NCBI GenBank assembly: GCA_030762175.1
Contig: CM060841.1
Span: forward strand, 14,113,001 to 14,177,000
DNA length: 64,000 nt
Direction: 5' to 3'
Source of the DNA: Metallyticus violacea
Taxonomy: Eukaryota > Arthropoda > Insecta > Mantodea > Metallyticidae
Numbering within the stretch: the first letter of the stretch is position 1; every line of letters starts with the position of its first letter. A program made the position numbers and the translations under genes. Positions 36,691 to 48,200 of the stretch are shown piece by piece. The notes below the pieces were generated by a model. It was not told where the DNA came from and did no database searches. It saw only the letters and a list, made by a program, of their open reading frames with translations.

Positions 36691-37001
36691 GGCGTAACTG
36701 AGGACCCCGCAGATGCCGCGGAGGACCCGATGTCCCAGGAGGCCCGCTGCCTTAAAAAATGTTTAAAAAAAACGGAAAAAAATTTATATAAACCGGGGAG
36801 GGGGAAAGACGTACAAAGCAGTAAAAGAAAAAGAGAAAGGGTTCAATGCAGAAGCAGTGTTGTTTGGCTTGGATATTGCATTAAGTCTAGTACGGTGGTA
36901 GAAGTGAAACTTAGTGTTTGATTCCAATTTCGTGTCGCTTACAATAGACTAAAAATAGCCTAGCTGTAGCAATTACTTTTTGTATTTTGTTTAATTTTTT
37001 T
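36691..37001. other. Presumed 5' flank or end of the hAT fossil
   Basis: A short GC-rich patch (36,696-36,750) and an A-rich block. No left hAT end (CAGTGGCGTA-like) is recognisable. Confidence 0.3.
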
Positions 37002-38131
37002 TTATGGCGTCACTTAAAACTAGTTATGAACATTTTAGTGGTGCGCAAAAATGGAGGGGGGGGGGGGGGAAGAGAGAGATTGAAAGATCAGTTTCAATAT
37101 TAGGAAAATAGATACTTTCTTTAATACTAATTCAGAAGTGATACTGACAAGTATAATAGCCCATGTTCTAGTAGGTCATATGTTTCTTTAAGAACAAATG
37201 ACAATAATGCAAATTTAAGCAACGGTGCAGTGAAGCATGAAGAGATGTGTTAATGTTGATATTGGTAAGAAGTCTGATATTTCTACTGAAATTGAGAATG
37301 GAAGTAATAGCTCACAGCAGAATGTAAGTACTTCTCTGGTGATACCACTGGACTAGAGAGGAATTTCCTAATGATTGTGTTAATTTTCCAGATATTTTAA
37401 ATGACAACACAAAGTTTTTATACGGCATGAGCCTTGCAAATCCCAAGGTCCACTTCCGAAAGATTTCCTAAGCAAAACAATAGATATTTATCCATTAATT
37501 GCTATGAAAAATTACAAAATATGGGTTAAAATGACAAAGATAATGGCTCTGTTATTCTGGAAAAGGAGGCGTTGTTTATTGTGATGCATGCTGGTTATTT
37601 GCTAACGGGAGTTCAGCATATTTTCAATTTGCCTGGATAAAGGGATTGGTAGGGCTTATTAAAAACATTTTAATACTGGAAATGTTTCATTCCCATCCGG
37701 AGCCATGTGTTGTTTATGTCTGGAAAAGAAAAGAAACGGTAGAGTGTAATCTGGATGTGAATTAAAGAAATAAATTAGCACATGGAGACAATTTCTTGAT
37801 CGCATAATTAATGTCATTATCACATTATCAGTATCTTCATGAGACCATAGAAAAGAATTATGGAATACTGACTGTGGAAAATGTTTAGTTATGGGCTAAG
37901 TGTGATCCGGTATTACAAGAACATGTACATGGACCAGAAGCATCTGAAAAATACCTCAAAATTAATTCAGAATTAATTAATCATCTGTTATCACAGACAT
38001 TAAAGAATAAAATAAAACCTGCACAATTTCCTCCATAATTTCGTTTACTTTAAAAAATGCGAGAAAAATCAATAAAATCCAAATTTCAGATGTGTTCATA
38101 TAGTTAAAGATTGTTTTGGAAAGCCTTGTGA

Positions 38132-38178
<47 letters not shown>
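38132..38178. repeat. (AAT)n microsatellite
   Basis: About 15 AAT units inside the hAT fossil. Confidence 0.95.
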
Positions 38179-38180
<2 letters not shown>

Positions 38181-39582
38181 GAAAGCTTTTTAGGATTCGT
38201 AGGGATGGAAAACCATGGGGCACGTGTCATTGGAGGCCGAAATTCTAAATTCAATGGATGAAAAGAGTATCCCATCAGCCAAATGCCATGGCCAAGGTTA
38301 TGATGGTGCAGAAGTTATGTCCGGGACCGATAGCTGAGTAAAAACAGAAAACAGCTAAAAATGTTCACTGCGCCAAACATAATTTGAATCCTGCTGTTAG
38401 AAATGTTTCTGAAAATAAGATAAGTTGAAAGACTTCATTTGTTTCTCATTCAAAGTACAAACCGATGGGAAATGTTATCACTGGCTTCTTACTGTTTAAA
38501 AAAGCTTTGTCCTACACGTTGAACATCAAGTTTCGACTCAATAAAAGCTCTAAGACATGCTATTTAGATGTCATGAAAGCACTAACTGCAAAAGTGTTGG
38601 AGTTAAGATATACAATGACTATAATGAAGCCAGTACTCTTAAAAACAAATGGACATTTTTGAATTTGTTTGTAAAGTAGTCCTGCATTAAGGTGTTATTT
38701 GGTATCAAAATTACTGCAGTCTAACGACCATGATCCTGAGTGTTACTCCAAACAGCTGCAATTTTTCTACGTGACTACAGAAATAATTTCCGGGAAGCAT
38801 TGTTGTCCAGCATGTCTCTTGCAAAACAATGGGGAATTGACGCCAGTTTTAAAAACAAGAGATTTCGCAAAACTAAGAGGCATTTTGATGAACAGGCTCA
38901 AAATGAACGTCTGTCAGATACTAAAAAATATTTTCAAGCAAATGTGTTTCACATGGCATTAGATATCATTGTTAATAAAATGAAAATTAGGTTTAATTCT
39001 ATGAAATGTTTAAGTGATCTGTTCAATGCACTCACCCTACAGTTTCTGTCTACGCAAAAGTTGAAGAATTGCATAGTAATATTTATCATAAGCAGTATGT
39101 TGTAGACTTAGAGAGTAGAGAAGATTTCTCATTTTAATTACAAGGCTTCAAAAACGCATTAAAAACGAGATAAAAGACAAAACGTCTGTTCGAGAATTGG
39201 CACACCTCTAGCTAATCAAAAATTACGCTTTAGTGTCAAGTATATCAGACGTTTGCACTGCTTTCATTTTATTTCTTCTATAACTATTGCGTCATCTGAG
39301 CGCACCTTTTCAAAGTTAAAACTAATAAAAACACATTTACGTAATAGCATGTCTTAAGTGCGATTAAGTGATCGGCATTTTAAGCAAAGAGTGTGAAAGA
39401 ACAGGAAGAGCTGACGTGAATGAAGTACTGGAAACTTATGCCTCAAAGAATACTATACGTCTTCGCTGCTTCCATTGATCTTTTAAGGATTCTACATATT
39501 ACGCAATGCCTGTTCCATGTTTTGGAGGTAAGCGGTGTATCTAGCATTTAGGAAATAGCACTACTTATATCCTAATTTCCTA

Positions 39583-39613
39583 CACCACCACCACCACCAC
39601 CACCACCAGCAGC

Positions 39614-39671
<58 letters not shown>
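39583..39671. repeat. (CAC)n-(AAT)n compound microsatellite
   Basis: About eight CAC units, CAGCAG, then about 19 AAT units. Confidence 0.95.
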
Positions 39672-39674
<3 letters not shown>

Positions 39675-39954
39675 TTAATGTCTCCGACTCCTCCGAGGTC
39701 TTGTCAGCCTATCAAATTAAATATTTGCCGTGGTCGAAGACATGCTACTGAATCCGTATTATTAAACATGAATCGTTTTATTACGTGCCCAAATTAAACT
39801 TTGCAGGGGAGGGGGCCAGCCTTTCTCTGTTACACCACTGGTGTCTTAGGAATAGGATCGTGGAGATTTGAAGAAAAATTTTAAAAATCTATCATGGGCA
39901 CAACCCCAATGGCTACATTCCTTCGGAATTCCGCAATAAACAGGTAATAATTCT

Positions 39955-40980
39955 CTCTCTAGTCGACTCCCATCCTACACAGGCTGCTCACTGTACCTCT
40001 ACGCAGATGACACCGCAATTACAACTAAATCAACAAGTCACCAAGTTGCTATCGAAAGATTGCAACGTTACGCCGACCAGCTAACCACGTGGTTTGCCAC
40101 CTGGAGACTGGCTGTAAATTCAAGCAAATCCCAGGCAGTAACCTTCACACGACGTAAAATTGCGGATGTCCCCAACATCACTATCGCAGGTGGCAGTGTT
40201 CCATGGAGCACAGAGGCTACATATCTCGGAGTACGTTTAGATATGAAGCTAACATGGAAGCCCCACATCAGTGAGCTAGCCAACAAAATTAGCCGTAGGA
40301 TGGCCATGCTATATCTATTATATTCTAAATTTTCTCCGATGTCCGTCGGAAACAAAGTGTTGGTATTCAAGCAGGTACTCAGACCAGCGCTGACATACGC
40401 CTGCCAAGTCTGGGGCATAGCCGCCAAATCCCATCTCCATCGCTTACAAGTCCTTCAAAACCGTTTCCTCCGTACTGCCACTGGAGCAGGGTGGTACATC
40501 CCAAATTCCAACATCCACAGTGAACTAAACTTCCCAACCCTAACCGAGTACATCCTTCAACTTACCAAACAATTCTACTCCAGTCTCCCCAATAACTTCA
40601 ATTCCTTCATCCGCGGCCTCGGGGAATACGACATTGACCCCGGAGCCCCCTACAAACGCCCCAGACTAATGATCATAAACTAACTACATCGTAACATTGA
40701 TCATTATACACACTACCATATACCCACATACACACTCGCAACACACACCTGTATATCAATGCCACCATTCACCCACAATCTATTCTCATTAACCATACTT
40801 CAGCCAGAAAAGGACTTTGTCCTGGCATGGCAAAAGCTTGGAGACCCCCTCCCCTTTGGGGAGAGGTTCTCCTTCCGCTCATTTGCTGCTGCGGCGACTC
40901 AAGCTTGGCGCTCGGATTTCACCATGACAGGCATGCACTTGCATTCTTTATTGTTGACAAGAATGCTGAAATAACAGATG
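39955..40980 (+). mobile_element. Jockey-like LINE, 5' truncated
   Basis: The 3' part of a non-LTR retrotransposon: the end of the reverse transcriptase (39,961-40,683), then a non-coding or second reading stretch up to about 40,980. No poly-A tail is obvious at the end. The left junction with the hAT fossil's right end (39,840) is within about 120 bp. Confidence 0.7.
39961..40683 (+). pseudogene. Reverse transcriptase, C-terminal part (LINE, Jockey-like)
   Basis: Continuous frame with the catalytic motif YADD at 40,000-40,011, then the fingers/thumb part: WRLAVNSSKSQAV, ATYLGVRLDMKLTWKPHI and LRPALTYACQVWG. The last is the region typical of the RT thumb in Jockey and related clades. About 240 codons without a stop suggests a young insertion, but the RT N-terminal half and the endonuclease are missing, so it cannot be functional. 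An internal ATG at 40,060 is not the real start. Confidence 0.8.
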
Positions 40981-41910
40981 CGTTTTCTATTTTAGGTAAT
41001 CAGTGATTTTTAAGAATAGGCAACACAGAGCAAATGATGCAGACGAATAGAAAACATTTTACTACATATTTCTAGAGTCAATGGCGATTGGCTCATTGCG
41101 AAGTAGGAACAAAATACTTATGAATTTGGTATTTAGCACAATGAGGGAAAGAGTAGTTTATTGGCATAAATATGGGGTATATGTGAGGAAATGTTTGAAA
41201 ATATGAATATTATAGACAAAAATAACTAAAAATATATAAAATATATGCCGAACTAATTTGTGTAAAATAAAATAGCATCTTTCAAGCTTACTTGCGATTC
41301 ATAAAGATAATACAAAATAACATTGATTTTAATATCATATGAAGTCATCTTTTGCGTAGAAATCCGTTTTTGCTAATAACTTATACCTACAGAGACCACT
41401 GTAAATAATACTGTGTTCTGCAATTTCAGTTTATAGAATCAAGCAACGCCCAGATTAGATCTATTCTGTATCTTAGGTATGGACCATATTGTAAATAGCT
41501 GCACTATCATAGCATATAATTTTGGACATTTTCTTTGGTTTTTAAAGGTTAGCGGTTGCTCTGGAAGTTTGGAATTTGAACAACAGCGCCATCGGTTGTT
41601 TAACTTATCCTAAATGTTAGCTACATTGTTTTGAAGTTTAGCGCATTTATCCAAAGATGGCATAACAACACCGAATTCAATGCTGAAATAGGGTTAGATA
41701 GCAAGTTGCTATCTAGGAGATATAACACAGAACACGTTGCCGGTGTTCTATAAAAGTAGCAAATTTAATATGTACAGTTAACCAGTTAATTAGTAGCAAT
41801 AGCCGTAATTGGTTTCGTTTTATATTTAATGTTAAAACGAATGAATTTATTCTTGCCACGTTCGAAGTTGGTTATTAGTGTTCGGCGTGTGATTTGACGT
41901 GTGTCCGCAG
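40981..41910 (+). promoter_or_regulatory. Malectin 5' flank and presumed promoter / 5' UTR
   Basis: Sequence upstream of the malectin start. No TATA box stands out, as is common for housekeeping genes. CpG density rises toward the start codon (41,640-41,910) and continues through exon 1. The TCCGCAG just before the ATG could also be a splice acceptor of a 5' UTR intron, so the transcription start may lie further upstream. Confidence 0.35.
41410..41528 (+). repeat. Segment shared with 36,584-36,690, copy 2
   Basis: About 120 bp in the malectin 5' flank, 380 bp before the start codon, alignable to copy 1. It could be a dispersed repeat or a duplicated regulatory segment. Confidence 0.7.
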
Positions 41911-42276
41911 ATGTTAATAAGTATGAAAATAAACATAACGACTATTTTGTATCTTTTCACACTACTGTTGTTCAGTGTAGACAGTGTAATTGGTTTGGGT
42001 GATGTTATTTATGCCATTAATGCTGGGGGCGAGGCCCACACGGATAGTTTGGGAGTGAGGTATGAAAAAGACCCACTGCAGGGTAAAGTGGGAACTGCTT
42101 CAGATTATGGAAAGCGACTTTTGATAGGGCGTGTACCGCCTAGCGATCACATTTTATATCAGACAGAACGTTATCATCACAGTACTTTCGGTTACGATAT
42201 TCCAATCAATGAAGATGGTGATTATGTAATGATTTTGAAGTTTTGTGAGGTTTATTTCAATGCTCCGAATATGAAG
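41911..42276 (+). CDS. Malectin exon 1 (coding part)
   Basis: 122 codons, phase 0 end. Encodes the signal peptide and the N-terminal half of the lectin domain, with aromatic-rich ligand-loop candidates ([19 protein letters not shown]). Donor AAG/GTAGTT. This exon is CpG-rich (15 CpGs by hand in 41,881-42,300), while the following intron is nearly CpG-free. Confidence 0.95.
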
Positions 42277-45200
42277 GTAGTTACATATAGGTTAATGTCT
42301 AGATGTAATTAGGATTATATTAGATAAAAAATCAAACTTATTGGCAAACTATATTATCAAAGAAATGATCTTACTTAAAATTATATACCTTGAAAACTAA
42401 AACATATTACTTACAAAAAAAAAAAAAAAAACACATTTATGTTTGTCAGCACAACAGTATATTTAGCAAATGCTTCTGTGTGTTATTATTTTCTTTAATT
42501 ACCATTTTATGTTAGTAAAGAAATAGTGAATTTGGCAATTGTAAAGTTTTACAAATTGTTAATTTAATAATTTGTTTCATCACTAACTACCATAGGTTGC
42601 AATAGACTTCGTCATTTACAACAATATAAGATAAAATAATATACAATAAAAAATAAGATTTAAAAATATGCAATATTAGATAAAAATTATATAATATAAT
42701 AAAATATCTAAAGTATTGGAACAACTCTTTACATTCTCAAAAATTCATATAAAAATAAATACACATAGCAGTCCAATATTATTCTTTTATCAGACTCAAC
42801 ATTCCAGATTGTTAGTTTCTTCAAATAATTATTAAAATAAACCTTGTTAGCAAGTTGCATTTTAAGGTAATTTCTAAAATGGTTCATTCCAACATGTTTA
42901 TAGAGCTGTTTAGTGTCAGAGAGTCTGGTGTAAGGAAAATCAAGAATATTTACATATCTAGTACTATGAGCATGTATCAGGTTACATATGGTAACAGATA
43001 GTAACTTTTCTTTTATGTATAGTAAAAAGTGATAAATCATTGTGCAGATAAAGTTTAATTTTGTGCTGTACTAAAGAATTTCTACAGATACAGTTGAAAA
43101 CAAATTGTTTACTGCTACTCCTGTTGTTTTACATTTATTTGCACAGTACTAAGAAACATTCTCATCACGAATAATATTCAAAAAATTATATTTGAACATA
43201 AATTGCTAAACTGATGCTAAAAGTGCATAGTCATTTTTGTTGGCCATACTTTAATAACTTTCCATGTGAGTTTATATCTTGATAAAATGACATTAACCTT
43301 TCTCGTATTTATACCTGGTGTATTTTGAGTAGGAAAAGCAATTAACACGGTTTGACATTGAAACAGAGTTTCTTTTGAATATTTCTATGTTGTGTCATGT
43401 ATCATACTCAGCATAGCATTAATTAAGCTTAATGCAAAATGAAAAGTCAGCAAATCATGATGTTTTGTACGTGATAGAAAGAGTAAGATGATCCTGTAAT
43501 AGTAATTTTAAAATTCCATATTTCACATGTAAACCAAATCAAACATTTTTGTGTAGTAATTTGGTTAATCAGTGACTTTGGATCATTGTTTTTGCTTTAA
43601 CGTGAGCAATTCCAACTGCGATTTCCATTAAGAAAAGGTCCATATGAGGTTTTGTTTTGGCCTCATATATAAGAGATAATATCTGTTATCTTACACTATT
43701 TACTGGCTGGACACACAACTACTACATCTACTACTATTGCAACATATTAGCTCATTTTATTAATCATCCTGGAGATCTCCCTATAGGAGATGTTCCAATC
43801 CCTTCAGATGCACGCATATAACCTGTTTTGACCTGAGTGCAAGCACTGTATTTTTGGCATTGCTAGAAATTTATCAGGCCATTTACCCAAAGTATTCCCT
43901 GCAGGAAGTTATCTGGGCATTTGTGGCAGTGTGTTTTTACAACTCAGGGATACCTGAGTATGCTTCAGCATGTTTGGACCACCTGCACAATTGAGGAGGC
44001 AAATATTAGATTGCCCTATCAGTACAGCAAAGTGGCTTAACACATGTAAACATGTTATCTCTTTCCACTCTGTGCTGGGAGTGCCAGAGAGTTATAAGGC
44101 CCTGATATGCTGCAAAAGTGCAGGGGAGTGCAACTGCATATATCTTGCTGGACCCTGGGGAGGAATTAACTATAGAATCCTGGATCTGACAAGGGAAGTA
44201 TCAAACCTTACCTGCCGAACTTGAAGTTTTGATTACAGAATTGATATGCCATAAAAAGGCCATATGTAATAACTGCCAGTTTCAACTTCAAGGTCTTAAA
44301 ATCAAAACCAGAGTCCTGCAATAACAATACAGTTCAGATTGACATATGAAAAGGAGTAGAGCATGGTGCAGAGTCTGAATATATTCTGCAGGAACAGGAT
44401 ATAATTTCCCCTTATAACCGCCAAACAGGCAATCATGGCTGTCTAGTTTAGTCTGTTAGTACAAGTATTGTTTCCCTGTATGAAGAATGATATGGTATTT
44501 GGTTTCGGAGCCTTGCAGTTGAAATTGGCAAACTCATTTTTTGCATGTGGCCATTTTATGGTAAATCACATCTATGGGTGATTTTCAAGATAGATTTCTA
44601 CATGCAAAATTCATTATTCCCTTGTGATATGATACATGGTAGATGCCTTGCTACAAACTCTGCAGACCCTGAGTACTCATTGTATCTCTAGACATTGAGG
44701 GTACATAAGTCTGGCAGAGCAGTGAGCAAGTATAATTTGCTCCAGAAATTAACTGGGAGAGCTGGGAAGCTTGTGCTAGATTAGTCAATCTTATTAGAGT
44801 TATTTATTGGAAGCACTACTGGATGACTTAACATAAAAGGACTGTAAATTGGGTATAAGTTGGTTATGGGTATAAGTTCTTATTGGACTGGGGGAAAAAA
44901 CCTCATTAGATCACACCTTAATGGCAAGACTTTTGGGATGAATTTTCTTTCTGTTCCAAAGTCCTCTGATATATAGTACACAATGCTAAAAGCTTTAAGG
45001 AAATAAAACAAACCAAAATTGAGCTTAAGCTGTAGGAAAATGAAGATACGTTTTCTTTCCCTAATAATGAACAAATTGTCAATCATTGAAATTCTGAAGT
45101 TTTGTTAACACCCCCCTCAAAGCTGAAACAAGATCAGTCCCTGGAAGGTTATGAGTGTATTAAAATTGCAAATGATCACCGGAAATAGTTTGTGTTAAGA

Positions 45201-48200
45201 TTGATTGATTGATTGCCATTATATTTGAGGGAATATTAAAGAATTATTGTTTGAAATTACCTTATGAAGTTCAATTTCAGCAGTTCAGAAATATTTTAGA
45301 ACAACTTTTTAGTTTGGGGAAATTCTTTATGATGATTACATTCATTACCTAGTTAGTTTAAAACAGTATACAAAAAATCAGTTAGCAATATAATTGAATC
45401 TTTGCTAATTATGTAGTTGAAAAGTTAGCATTTCTGGAATAATACTGTGTATCTAGAGTAAAGTGGCAGACTCAAATGTGGCACTCACAGCACATGATAT
45501 TAATTATTAAAAATTGCAGGAAAAGGAAGAATAATAATGCTTCAAAATGGAAAAAAAATATTCTTAAAAAGAGGCAAAGGGTGCAGAGGCAAAGACAAAT
45601 TACCTTTGCAAATCTGATCAAATAGTGCATGCCAAATCCACATCAGATGGAGTAAATGAAACAACATTGTGTACCTCCGAACTTAAGTTTGCTGAAATGT
45701 CTCATACTTTAATTTTTGTAACAGAAGAGTCTATACATATAGTATACTCTATAAATAACTATTAATTAATAAATAATTTAGGCATACAAACTGAAAACAA
45801 CACAAGACTTGAATCACAAAAACTGAAAGTTGTCGCTTGTTCATCAAAAATGTATGACCATTATGGTCACTTATGTTTATAATTTAATTTTTCTATAAAA
45901 TTAAATTCACTAATACCTTCATTTTGCTCCATTTCATTATTTAAGACAAAGTCTATAACTCCAAGGAATACTTCAAGCTAGACTGTAGTTTGCTTACAAA
46001 GAACAACTATTCTTGGAATTTGTTAGCTGGATTACATTGGACAGAAATTTTTCTAAGCAAGAGTATGGAAATTTGGAAATTAATGTAAATTAATTACATT
46101 AACACTCATTTTTTATGTTTAAAAATAACACAAAAAAATTAAAAAATTGATTTATAACATTATTCCATTAGACACTAAATTATGATGAACAGTATTATTT
46201 CATAAAACTCTATAACAAATCGGTAATAATTGCTCTAGTACCAAGCAAAAGTTTAGATGAAAGAAATGAGTGTGTTTGTCATGATTAAGCATATTGACCT
46301 AAAGAGAGAAAAATAAGAAATGTTTTTTCTCAGGCAATTTGCAATACATTGTGTTTTTTTAATCCAGAAAGTTGATATACAGCATTATTTTATGGAGGTT
46401 TTTGATCGAATAGTGGTAAATGCCAGCTTTCACTACTGAGGCATCACAGATGGTTGGCACTGTTAATACGTGAGATAAAATGATATTTTTTAAGGAAGGA
46501 AACATTCCAGGTCATATTTAGGATACTTCCCCTGCATTTGCCATTTATGAGGACTGAGGTAAAACTGGAAAAACCAGTATCATGGAGGCTGGTCCTGACA
46601 GGAATGGAACTCCAGACCTCCTGCTAATGAGTCTGTGCATTAATGACCTCGGCCACCCATCACGGTATTTTAGGGAGGCCTTAAATTATAAACATTTATG
46701 TATAGTTATTTTATTTATGAGCATCAAATTTGGATTTATCATTAAATTGTATTTTTCAGGTGTTTGATGTTGTTTTAAATGGTGACCATACAATAGTACC
46801 AGACTTGGATATATTTGATCGTGTGGGCAATGGTATTGCCCATGATGAATATATTCCTTTTATTGTCTCCAAAGGAAGACTGTACTATAATGATGAGGAA
46901 TCGGACATCAGAGGAGGCAAGATCCGTGTTGAGTTTCTTAAGGTAAGCATCAAAATGTGAATATCTATTATGTACTCCAAATAAAAACAAAGCATTTAAA
47001 TGATTTGCCATCATGCAATATATGAATCAGCATTTATCTTGATAATCCATTTTCTTTCTTTTTTCTCCCACCTTTTTTTACAAAAAAAATTATTGATTAT
47101 ACTGAAATGAATTTATTTTCACTTAATAATACTACAAACTTGTACAGTACTGTTTTACAATTGCCAATCATACAAGAAAATGAAACCATAATCACTCTAA
47201 TGAATCTTCCCGAGTTACTGTGTAACCAAGGGGCCATTAGTTTCAACCTTGTGGTTATTCAACTATCAGGCAACTTAAATCATACAATAATATAGAAAAA
47301 TATATAGATTTTTGTGATAAATTAGGAAGACATTTTTGCTCAGTCTAGTATCAGTGAGACAAATTAGAACAAGTTGAGAGAAAATGCAATTAAAGGGAAA
47401 CGTTCATTGATGGCCGTGTTGACAATATTTGTCATAGTATTTTGAAATGTACAGGGGGGAAAAATGGAAGAAAGACGTATTATTTAAGAAATGTGGAAAA
47501 AAATTATCACTTTAAATTGTAGCTAGAATTTTAAATCCTAGTTCAGATAAATGTTTAAAGATAATGTGAAATTACTTAGGAAAAGGGTGAATGTAGTTGA
47601 TAAGCATGATAGATTATAAAAGTGGTATATATGAGTAATGTTATTAATGTTGAGATATTGGTGCCAGAATTACAGCCTCTTTTATTAATTTTTAAAAGCC
47701 CCATCATATATATGTAACTAATTTTATATATATATCAATAATGTGTTATGCCATAGTGCAGTTTAGGGTGGGGGGAGGATTGCAGCCTACAGGGGAAAGA
47801 TTTCACCTCAAACAGGAATTTTTGTTTAGAAATTTGAAATAAAATTTCATCTTACAATATGTTGATGAAGACCATAAAAGCATTCTTCTTTGTAACACTT
47901 TTTTGGTTGATACAGAAGAAATACCCTTATAAAATGAACAAGAGGATTTTGCATGAAATAGCGTGGAGCAAAGCAATAGGCCCAACATGTTAATGCAACA
48001 TATGAACAATCTTTAGAACCATATTCCAAAATGAAAACTCAAATGCTGCCAGAATTACATTTTTGAAGTTGGGGACTTGTACAGGATTCACATAATCAGC
48101 AGACACTGATACATACTGAGCAATATGCTTTAGTCAACTATTTTGGGTTACCTGTAATTATTACTGTTAAGACATTACAGTCAAACAGGAAATTGCTACA

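Larger units (their letters stand above)
37002..39840 (+). pseudogene. Large hAT (ZMYM1/TTF-zinc-finger type) transposase fossil
   Basis: Pieces appear in the correct order on the plus strand. An N-terminal start (37,002) has HFSGAQKW and a SILGKI-like continuation. TTF-type zinc-finger remains with LPKDFLSKTI...NYKIWVK lie at about 37,440-37,600. The GQGYDGA catalytic-region motif is near 38,297. A C-terminal domain piece (38,740-39,105) has KQWGIDASFKNKRFRKTKRH, and the hAT dimerisation motif SSERTFSKLKLIKTHLRNSM lies at about 39,290-39,350. Many stops and shifts make it inactive. A candidate right terminal repeat, inverse of CAGTGGTGTAACAGAGAAAG with GGCCCCCTCCCCTGCAAA, ends at 39,840. Two trinucleotide microsatellites interrupt it. 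The coding part ends near 39,445. Confidence 0.7.
42277..46759 (+). other. Malectin intron 1 (4,483 bp)
   Basis: Very CpG-poor. Contains a LINE-like remnant (42,729-43,040, minus) and a SINE-B (46,405-46,666, minus). Positions 43,041-46,404 are largely unrecognised; the open frame at 43,970-44,224 has no known motif. Confidence 0.9.

Noticed and set aside
39583..39671. CRISPR-like repeat array
   Set aside because: It is a pure trinucleotide microsatellite without spacers, in a eukaryotic context.
43970..44224. Plus-strand ORF in malectin intron 1 as a nested gene
   Set aside because: No recognisable domain. Its length is within what a CpG-poor, less AT-rich stretch gives by chance.
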